The notes below the pieces were generated by a model that had not been told where the DNA came from, made no database searches, and worked only from the letters and a program-made list of their open reading frames with translations. From positions 682,001 through 746,000 of the forward strand of contig NZ_CP128399.1 in assembly GCF_030389965.1 (NCBI RefSeq): DNA of 64,000 nt. Direction: 5' to 3'. The translations under genes and the position numbers were made by a program. This document shows positions 58,415-64,000 of this stretch, in pieces (position 1 is the stretch's first letter; every line of letters begins with the position of its first letter). This DNA comes from Candidatus Chlorohelix allophototropha. GTDB taxonomy: Bacteria > Chloroflexota > Chloroflexia > Chloroheliales > Chloroheliaceae.

Positions 58415-60191
58415 TGTGGTGTCTCCCCAGATAAATGTTCTGCAAATCCTCGTTCTGTCGTAATTCTTCAAGACGACCCTTCGCAAAAATTTGTCCTTGG
58501 TGAAAGACTGTGACAGGCGCATCCAGTAAGCGCACAAATTCCATATCATGTTCTACCACAATTACGCTTGCATGTTTCCCTAACTCCCTGATCAGATCAG
58601 CGGTGCGGGCGGTTTCTTCGCGGGTCATTCCGGCGGTAGGCTCATCCAGCAAAATAACAGAAGGCTCTTGTGCTAGCACCATTCCGATTTCTAGCCATTG
58701 TTGTTGCCCGTGCGACAGCGTCCCGGCTTGCATATCGGCATAATCCAAGATTCCAAAACGCTCTAGCAACTTTTCGGCTTGCTGCTTCGCCCAAAGTGAA
58801 TTGCGACTATTGGCGTATGCTGCCAACCACATGTTTTCAAATACGCTCAACTCGGTAAAAATACTGACCACCTGTAGCTTTATACCCATTCCTTGCTGGA
58901 CTCGCCGAAAGATCGGTAGTCGGTTCAGCGGTTTTCCGGCAAATAGCACCTGTCCGGATGTAGGTTTGTAGCGACCTATTAGCAGGTTAAAATAGGTGCT
59001 TTTTCCCGCCCCGTTAGGCCCAATCAGGCAATATACACCAGGCGTACCAAATTCGAGGCTAGCGCTTGCCACGGCTACCAGTCCGCCAAAGGTTTTACGC
59101 AAATCTACTGTGTCCAGCCTACCGCCGTTTTTTCGATAAACGCGCGCGCTTGGTATGGTTTTCAGTTCAGGTCTTTTACTTTGGACTGTGATTCGGGGTA
59201 TAAGTTGGAAGCGGCTTAACAAAGTTGCAAGGGCTGGAACAATTCCGGTTGGTAATACCAGCACAATGAGAATCATTACCAGACCCAGCACAATCGGGGT
59301 TGCTTCTGTGCCTCCCTTACTGAGGGTGGTAGATAATCCCTCCACCAGAATCGCCCCGGCAAATGCGCCCGTAAGCGAGGCGCGCCCCCCCACCAGCACA
59401 TATATAACCACCAACGAAGCCTGAGAAAGGCTGAAAACGGTGGGGCTTATAAACTGACCCCACGCGGCATAGCATCCGCCCGCTAATCCGGCAATTCCCC
59501 CTCCAAGCGTATAAAGCAGCAATTTATAGCGGCGGGCATCATAGCCGAGCAATTGGGTACGCAATTCGTTGTTGCGCAATCCGGCAATTACTTTGCCAAA
59601 AGGTCGCCATAGCAGATAGCGTACCCCAAACGCGATTGCTGCCGCTAAAATAATAGTAAGCAGCAACAGGTCGCGCTGGCTAGGGTACGAATTAAAAAGT
59701 GTTAGCGGCGGTACATTGGTCATGCCGTTAAAGCCGCCGAGATAGGCTTTGCCGATAGCGTATTGCCGCCCGGAGGTACTGAGCATAAAGGTGTAAAGCA
59801 CCAGCGTAGTCGCCAGCGTAATTACCGCTATATAAACATCGCCGACATTGCCGTAAAACATGAAAAAGCCTTGCGCCGCCGCAAATAGAGCAGCCAACAA
59901 ACCCGCTGTCACCAGCGCGCTCAGGCTCTCTCCGGTTGTATTTAGCAGGTTAACGCCCACCACCCCGTAAGCATAGCCACCGATTCCAAAAAAGGCTACT
60001 TGCCCCAGACTGAAAATGCCACCCTTGCCCCATACCAGCGTTAGGCTCAACGCCAGTAAGCCGTAAATTACCCATACAGTCCATTGGGTCGCCTGATAAT
60101 CTTCGACCAATCCGGTGAGAATATACGCGGCAATCGCAATAACTAGCAGCCCTTTGGCTTCAAAAGGGATTTTTTGCAAAAGTAACTTCAT
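58398..60191 (-). CDS. Fused ABC permease and ATPase, UrtC-UrtD type
   Basis: 597 aa in one frame. Residues 1-330 are a LivM/UrtC-type permease: about eight hydrophobic segments, LVWGKGGIFSLGQVAFFGIG, LYTFMLSTSGRQYAIGKAYL, GGFNGMTNVPPLTLFN and YVLVGGRASLTGAFAGAILV. Residues about 350-597 are a LivG/UrtD-type ATPase: TVDLRKTFGGLVAVASASLE, CLIGPNGAGKSTYFNLLIG (Walker A), ENMWLAAYANSRNS, TLSHGQQQWLEIGMVLAQEP (signature) and VILLDEPTAGMTREETARTA (Walker B). In most bacteria these are separate genes. The ATG at 60191 overlaps the urtB stop as ATGA (60188-60191). Confidence 0.92.
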   Translation of the reverse strand: MKLLLQKIPFEAKGLLVIAIAAYILTGLVEDYQATQWTVWVIYGLLALSLTLVWGKGGIFSLGQVAFFGIGGYAYGVVGVNLLNTTGESLSALVTAGLLAALFAAAQGFFMFYGNVGDVYIAVITLATTLVLYTFMLSTSGRQYAIGKAYLGGFNGMTNVPPLTLFNSYPSQRDLLLLTIILAAAIAFGVRYLLWRPFGKVIAGLRNNELRTQLLGYDARRYKLLLYTLGGGIAGLAGGCYAAWGQFISPTVFSLSQASLVVIYVLVGGRASLTGAFAGAILVEGLSTTLSKGGTEATPIVLGLVMILIVLVLPTGIVPALATLLSRFQLIPRITVQSKRPELKTIPSARVYRKNGGRLDTVDLRKTFGGLVAVASASLEFGTPGVYCLIGPNGAGKSTYFNLLIGRYKPTSGQVLFAGKPLNRLPIFRRVQQGMGIKLQVVSIFTELSVFENMWLAAYANSRNSLWAKQQAEKLLERFGILDYADMQAGTLSHGQQQWLEIGMVLAQEPSVILLDEPTAGMTREETARTADLIRELGKHASVIVVEHDMEFVRLLDAPVTVFHQGQIFAKGRLEELRQNEDLQNIYLGRHHNVEVK

Positions 60192-61054
60192 AGCTGTTTA
60201 CCCCAGCGTCCTGAAAGCCCGGTTGGCAAAAAGCGAATCAGCACAATGGCAAAGATGAGTAACGCGGCTTGACCGATAAAAGGGGTTGAGACATACGAGG
60301 CAGTGTATTCCACCGTACCGAGCAAACCAGAGGCAGCGGTAGTGCCTGTCAACACTCCCGGTCCGGCAATGATGACGTTCATAAAGGTGCGTCCGATATA
60401 TGCCTGACCCATTCCCGGCACTACTCCAGTAATCGGCGCGAGTAATGCTCCCCCCGCCCCCGCCAATGCCGAACCAAAAGCGAAGGTTAGAGCGTTCAAA
60501 CGCCGGGTGTTGATGCCCAGCGACATAGCCATTTCCGGCAATTGCATGGCAGCCCGCGCCAGCAGCCCATAGCGGGTGCGTTTGAAAACCCAGAAAACAA
60601 CGCTTATCAGTAAAAGAGCCGCAAATATCAATACCATCGAATACCACGAAATCGAATATTGCCCCAGATTGAAGCTGCCGAGCGGAGTAGGAATTCCTTG
60701 CGTGGTAGTGCCAAAGATAAAAACCACTGCCTGCACCATTATCAAGCTCAAGCCCCATGTCGCCAGCATTGAGTCTGCCAATCGCCCGTATAAGAACTGG
60801 ATGAGCAAACGCTCTACCAGCAAGCCAAACAATCCTACTACTAGCGGAGCGAGTAGCATCGCCAGCCAGATATTCAGCCCGACGCGCACTCCCGCCAGCG
60901 TAGCAAACGCCCCTAGCATCAGGAACTCACCATGAGCTAGATTTATTATGCCCATCATGCCGAAAATCACTGCCAGCCCGATTGAGATAATCAGTAGCAG
61001 TGAAATGCTGGTCAGCGCCGTTAATAGCTGGTTCAATAGCTGGTCAAGATTCAT
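60188..61054 (-). CDS. urtB: ABC permease, UrtB/LivH type
   Basis: 288 aa, eight or nine membrane segments. LivH family signature: IGLAVIFGMMGIINLAHGEF, GLLVERLLIQFLYGRLADSM, LARAAMQLPEMAMSLGINTR and RRLNALTFAFGSALAGAGGA. It forms the channel together with the permease half of the fused downstream gene. The ATG at 61054 (MNLDQLLNQLL) is chosen because GAGGA lies 8 bases upstream; that site directly follows the T tract of the terminator behind urtA. Confidence 0.9.
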   Translation of the reverse strand: MNLDQLLNQLLTALTSISLLLIISIGLAVIFGMMGIINLAHGEFLMLGAFATLAGVRVGLNIWLAMLLAPLVVGLFGLLVERLLIQFLYGRLADSMLATWGLSLIMVQAVVFIFGTTTQGIPTPLGSFNLGQYSISWYSMVLIFAALLLISVVFWVFKRTRYGLLARAAMQLPEMAMSLGINTRRLNALTFAFGSALAGAGGALLAPITGVVPGMGQAYIGRTFMNVIIAGPGVLTGTTAASGLLGTVEYTASYVSTPFIGQAALLIFAIVLIRFLPTGLSGRWGKQL

Positions 61055-61070
61055 AGAAAATTCCTCATAT

Positions 61071-61112
61071 AAAAAAATCGGCAACCCTCCCTATTGTAGC
61101 AGGATTGCCGAT
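61071..61112 (-). terminator. Intrinsic terminator/attenuator between urtA and urtB
   Basis: On the minus strand ATCGGCAA (61112-61105), 20-base loop, TTGCCGAT (61084-61077), followed by seven T (61077-61071). It lies 9 bases past the urtA stop and just before the urtB ribosome-binding site, so it would reduce but need not stop transcription into the permease genes. Confidence 0.85.
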
Positions 61113-61120
61113 TATCCGGT

Positions 61121-62401
61121 TTACTTCTGTCCGGGCGTGAACTGGGTGTAGGTTTCCGGGTTTTTCACCAGATTACATACTTGCTGTTCAAACGCAGGCG
61201 GTACCGCTTTCTGGGTTTCGATCAGATTAAAGCCCTTTTTGTCGTTGGCACGCGCAATTGTTATATCAAAAGTGGCGTGGTGAGTAGGACCATCCATTTG
61301 CACCGTACCGCGTGGCGCATCCCATGTTAAACCCTTTTCGATTTCTGCCGTCACCTTTTCACGATCAAGGCTGTTGGCTTTTTTGACCGCCTCAGCCCAG
61401 ATATGCCATGAGTTCCAAGTTGCTTCGGCAAGGTCTGTAATATAAGGGTAATCCTTACCGTACTCATCCTGCCACATCTTTACAAATTTCTGGTTGGTAG
61501 GGTTGGTCAACTCTTGAAAATAAGGATAAGCCACCACAATATCTTTTGATTCGGCGGGTGAAAGCACGATTTGTTCATTGCCGACCCCAAAAGTGGACGA
61601 AATAATCTTCATCTTTGCGCCAAGTCCTGCCGCTGCAAACTGGCGATAGAAGGCGATGTGGTTGCCGCCCACCAGAATGGAGAATACGATGTCAGGCTTT
61701 GCATCCTGCAATTTGCTGATGATTGAGCCAAACTCGGAAACATCTAGCGGTACAAAGTCGGTGCCGATCACCTGACCGCCAAACTGTGCCGCGTATTGCT
61801 TCACCCAGTCGGTGCTGATTTGACCGAAGTTATAGTCAGCCGCCAGCACGTAAATTTTTGGACCAACATTCTTAATGCCCCATTGGGTCAACGGGATAAG
61901 TTGCTGAGTTGGCACATTTTCTGTCAGAAAGGTGTTCTTGTCACAAACGCCGCCCTCATACTGCACGTTGTAGAAATACAGTTGCTTGTTGCGATCAACA
62001 ATCGGGCGAATCGCTTCTCGTGCGGCGCTGGTAATGCCGCCCATCAGCACTGCCACTTTATCCTGCTGGATAATCTGAGTGGTAAGTTGGGTGTATTTTC
62101 CGGTATCCGATTGAGTATCGTAGGAAACGAGCTTCAACTTGCGCCCTAACACCCCACCGTTATTGTTGATGTCCTTGATGGCAAGCTTCGCTGCATCCGC
62201 CATCGGTTTGCCATAAATATTTAGCGGACCTGTTTCGTCCAGCAAACTTCCTACTGCAATATCGCTTTTGTCATCGGTAGTCGCGCTTTTGGTAGAATCA
62301 CCGCAAGCTGACAATGCCAAGTTTGCCATCAACAGGGTTAAAACAAGGAACCCGAAAGCCGTTTTAACGCGCTTCTCACCCATCCTCAAGAACCTGAACA
62401 T
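61121..62401 (-). CDS. urtA: ABC transporter substrate-binding lipoprotein, UrtA/AmiC type
   Basis: 426 aa. The signal (TAFGFLVLTLLMANLALSACG, lipobox LSAC) anchors it outside the membrane. The mature part is a type I periplasmic binding fold: IAVGSLLDETGPLNIYGKPM, AKLAIKDINNNGGVLGRKLK, AVLMGGITSAAREAIRPIVD, LYFYNVQYEGGVCDKNTFLT, VLAADYNFGQISTDWVKQYA and DIVFSILVGGNHIAFYRQFA. The YEGGVC and DYNFG segments place it with urea and short-chain amide binding proteins rather than leucine-binding ones, but the ligand is inferred. GAGGAGG lies 10 bases before the ATG at 62401. First gene of a four-gene importer operon. Confidence 0.9.
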   Translation of the reverse strand: MFRFLRMGEKRVKTAFGFLVLTLLMANLALSACGDSTKSATTDDKSDIAVGSLLDETGPLNIYGKPMADAAKLAIKDINNNGGVLGRKLKLVSYDTQSDTGKYTQLTTQIIQQDKVAVLMGGITSAAREAIRPIVDRNKQLYFYNVQYEGGVCDKNTFLTENVPTQQLIPLTQWGIKNVGPKIYVLAADYNFGQISTDWVKQYAAQFGGQVIGTDFVPLDVSEFGSIISKLQDAKPDIVFSILVGGNHIAFYRQFAAAGLGAKMKIISSTFGVGNEQIVLSPAESKDIVVAYPYFQELTNPTNQKFVKMWQDEYGKDYPYITDLAEATWNSWHIWAEAVKKANSLDREKVTAEIEKGLTWDAPRGTVQMDGPTHHATFDITIARANDKKGFNLIETQKAVPPAFEQQVCNLVKNPETYTQFTPGQK

Positions 62402-62826
62402 TAACTTGTGTCCTCCTCAATGCTTAACGCTTGCGACTGCACCCCTATGCATCGACAAACATTTTGACTTAGATTGATAATATCTATAGCAGGTGGGCAC
62501 TTGCTATGACCCCTTAGTCCTGCCTACAGATAGCGCAATTCACCCCGCAATGTGTATAGCTGAACCTGTATATAGCCACCGTCAGTTAGTGTATTATTAA
62601 CAGTAACGCACCCGTTGATAATAATAGCAGATTAATTAGATAGTGTAAAGTGGACAATTATGAAAGATGGGTGTAAATTTTCTCACCTTTTGAAATCTTA
62701 ATGGTTGTTGAAATATCAATTGAGAGGGGCAATGATGGGCGGATAAAATGGGTGGATTCGGATAACTTGAGAAGGGCGGTTCGCTTCTCTCCTGAAATGG
62801 AAGTGAACCACCCTTAGTTGCTTGCT
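62402..62826. other. Intergenic region between gyrB and urtA
   Basis: About 425 bases. The right end holds the gyrB hairpin (62772-62815). The rest should hold the urtA promoter and any nitrogen-control site; no clear consensus could be assigned by eye. Confidence 0.4.
62772..62815 (-). terminator. Hairpin downstream of gyrB
   Basis: AAGGGCGGTTCGCTTC (62772-62787) pairs with GAAGTGAACCACCCTT (62800-62815) over 16 bp with two G-T/A-C type mismatches, 11 bases past the gyrB stop. No strong T tract on the minus strand, so termination efficiency is uncertain. Confidence 0.6.
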
Positions 62827-64000
62827 CTAAATATCGAGGTTTTTGACGTACTTGGCGTGGGTGGTGATGAAGCTCTTGCGGGGTGGTACTTCATCGCCCA
62901 TCAGCATCTGGAACACTTCATCGGCTCCAGCGGCATCATCAATCGTTACCTGTAACAGCGTGCGATTACGTGGATCCATTGTGGTATCCCACAACTGCTC
63001 CGAGTTCATTTCGCCCAAACCTTTGTAACGCTGGATGTTTACTTTGTCAGAACTAAAACGCTTCATAGCAAGGTCTTTTTCCGCGTCATTGTAGGCGTAA
63101 ACTACTTGCTTGTTGTGAGCAAGGCGATATAGCGGAGGCTGAGCAATGTAAAGATGCCCGTTCGAGATTATTTCTTCCATATTGCGGAAGAAGAAAGTTA
63201 GCAGCAAGGTGCGAATATGTGCGCCGTCCACATCAGCGTCAGTCATAATGATGATACGGTGGTAACGCAGACGAGCCAGTTCAAACTGGTCACCAATACC
63301 CGTACCAAGCGCGGTAATAAGTGACCGGATAGTATCGCTGCTGAGCATTCTATCTAAGGCTGCGCGCTCCACGTTGAGGATTTTACCGCGTAATGGCAAA
63401 ATCGCCTGAAAACGGCGGTCGCGTCCCTGCTTGGCGGTACCACCTGCGCTATCACCCTCGACAATATACAGTTCGCTACGGGTGGCATCTTTCTCAGAAC
63501 AGTCAGCCAGTTTACCGGGAAGGGACAAGCCATCGAAAGCGCCCTTACGCACGATATTTTCTTTGATTTTGCTTTGTGCCTCACGCACGCGCTGTGCCAA
63601 CAAGCATTTATCAATAATGCGCTTGGCATCGGCGGGGTTTTGCTCAAGCCATTCCTCTAGCGCTTCACCCACCACCGCTTCAACAATTGTCTTGACCTCG
63701 GCATTGCTCAGCTTAACCTTGGTCTGACTCTGGAATTGCGGATTGGTCAGCTTCACACTGACGATAGCGCACAAACCCTGACGGATATCATCCCCGGTAA
63801 AATTATCATCTTTTTCTTTAAGCCCACCGCTCTTACGCGCATAGTTATTGATAGTGCGGGTTAAAGCGGTGCGGAAGCCAGTGAGATGCGTACCACCGTC
63901 CACGTTATTGATGTTATTGGCGAAGGCAAAAACCGACTCGTTATAGCCGTCGTTGTATTGCATTGCCACTTCTACTTTGGTATTGTCAACAGTTTTATCG
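62827..64000 (-). CDS. gyrB: DNA gyrase subunit B, C-terminal part (gene continues past the right edge)
   Basis: The frame is open from 62827 to the window end at 64000, about 390 codons; an internal Met at 63969 is not the start because [20 protein letters not shown] continues upstream in the conserved way. Visible parts: the end of the transducer domain ([20 protein letters not shown]), the TOPRIM domain ([50 protein letters not shown]) and the C-terminal tail with [20 protein letters not shown], which is the gyrase/topo IV motif that aligns DNA for GyrA. GyrB rather than ParE by the [14 protein letters not shown] tail. The ATPase domain lies outside the window. Confidence 0.95.
   Translation of the reverse strand, partial: DKTVDNTKVEVAMQYNDGYNESVFAFANNINNVDGGTHLTGFRTALTRTINNYARKSGGLKEKDDNFTGDDIRQGLCAIVSVKLTNPQFQSQTKVKLSNAEVKTIVEAVVGEALEEWLEQNPADAKRIIDKCLLAQRVREAQSKIKENIVRKGAFDGLSLPGKLADCSEKDATRSELYIVEGDSAGGTAKQGRDRRFQAILPLRGKILNVERAALDRMLSSDTIRSLITALGTGIGDQFELARLRYHRIIIMTDADVDGAHIRTLLLTFFFRNMEEIISNGHLYIAQPPLYRLAHNKQVVYAYNDAEKDLAMKRFSSDKVNIQRYKGLGEMNSEQLWDTTMDPRNRTLLQVTIDDAAGADEVFQMLMGDEVPPRKSFITTHAKYVKNLDI

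Noticed and set aside
60198-60758. Long leftward reading frame (186 codons) inside urtB
   Set aside because: It is an alternative frame of the clear UrtB permease, has no ribosome-binding site and no recognisable motif.
1-64000. Possible CRISPR array, prophage or integrative element
   Set aside because: No regularly spaced short repeats, cas, integrase or structural phage genes were found; mobile DNA is limited to the insertion sequences and the two-copy small repeat.

Overview
The window is a chromosomal segment from a bacterium of moderate GC content, most likely a member of the Chloroflexota. That placement rests on several things together: a DUF2298 multi-membrane protein, a long RecG with an extended N-terminus, a secreted protein family with the PGGxRxVxYFDKARMEI pattern common in that phylum, a coaD/rsmD/YceD/DivIVA-like neighbourhood, a fused phytol kinase/phytyl-phosphate kinase gene, and the lack of typical proteobacterial or firmicute gene orders. 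Genus cannot be fixed from sequence reading alone.

Layout. 1-7400 is an insertion-sequence graveyard. A partial IS21 (istAB) is followed by an IS256-type remnant split by a complete IS982 element (17-bp inverted repeats, 6-bp target duplication). Next is a truncated DUF3445 (heme-dependent oxidative N-demethylase-like) gene split by an IS231/IS4-like element, and that element is itself split near the end of its transposase gene by a second YREK transposon (14-bp inverted repeats, 8-bp duplication). Every junction can be rejoined in frame. 7400-18400 is a leftward block: a very large secreted lamin-tail/EEP nuclease/beta-helix protein, an OmpR-type regulator, an M20 peptidase, the DUF2298 protein and recG. 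18600-21760 runs rightward: DUF4388 protein, cyclic-nucleotide-binding protein, histone deacetylase-like hydrolase. It converges on a caspase-like protein whose catalytic Cys position is Ala. 23100-34000 is mixed metabolism and envelope: secreted protein, acyl-CoA ligase, RidA, DoxX-like protein, tRNA-Gly, VTE5-VTE6-type fusion, lipoprotein, GMC oxidoreductase, DinB-like protein and YvcK.

35000-39000 carries a selenium module: tRNA-Sec(UCA), and a selD gene that is itself a selenoprotein gene with an in-frame TGA at codon 20, so its real start lies 69 bases upstream of the ATG a naive reading would give. Between them a SAM-I riboswitch with a clear promoter, antiterminator and terminator controls a threonine-synthase-family gene. 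39000-50000 is leftward housekeeping (helicase, YceD, DivIVA-like protein, coaD, rsmD), with a tight three-gene set upstream: Ras/Rab-like GTPase, PH-like membrane protein, and a PD40/C39 protease/PA14 protein. This is the best candidate for an undescribed system. 50000-57200 holds fabZ, a minimal zincin, a VapBC-type toxin-antitoxin pair, icd, ruvB, a HEAT-repeat protein and an alpha/beta hydrolase. 57700-62400 is a urea/amide-type ABC importer (urtA, urtB, a urtC-urtD fusion, urtE) with an intrinsic terminator after urtA that probably lets the binding protein be made in excess. The right edge cuts gyrB.

A structured repeat of about 91 bp occurs twice (27395 and 43296), each copy flanked by 13-bp direct repeats, suggesting a small non-autonomous mobile element. 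No CRISPR array, rRNA or prophage was seen.
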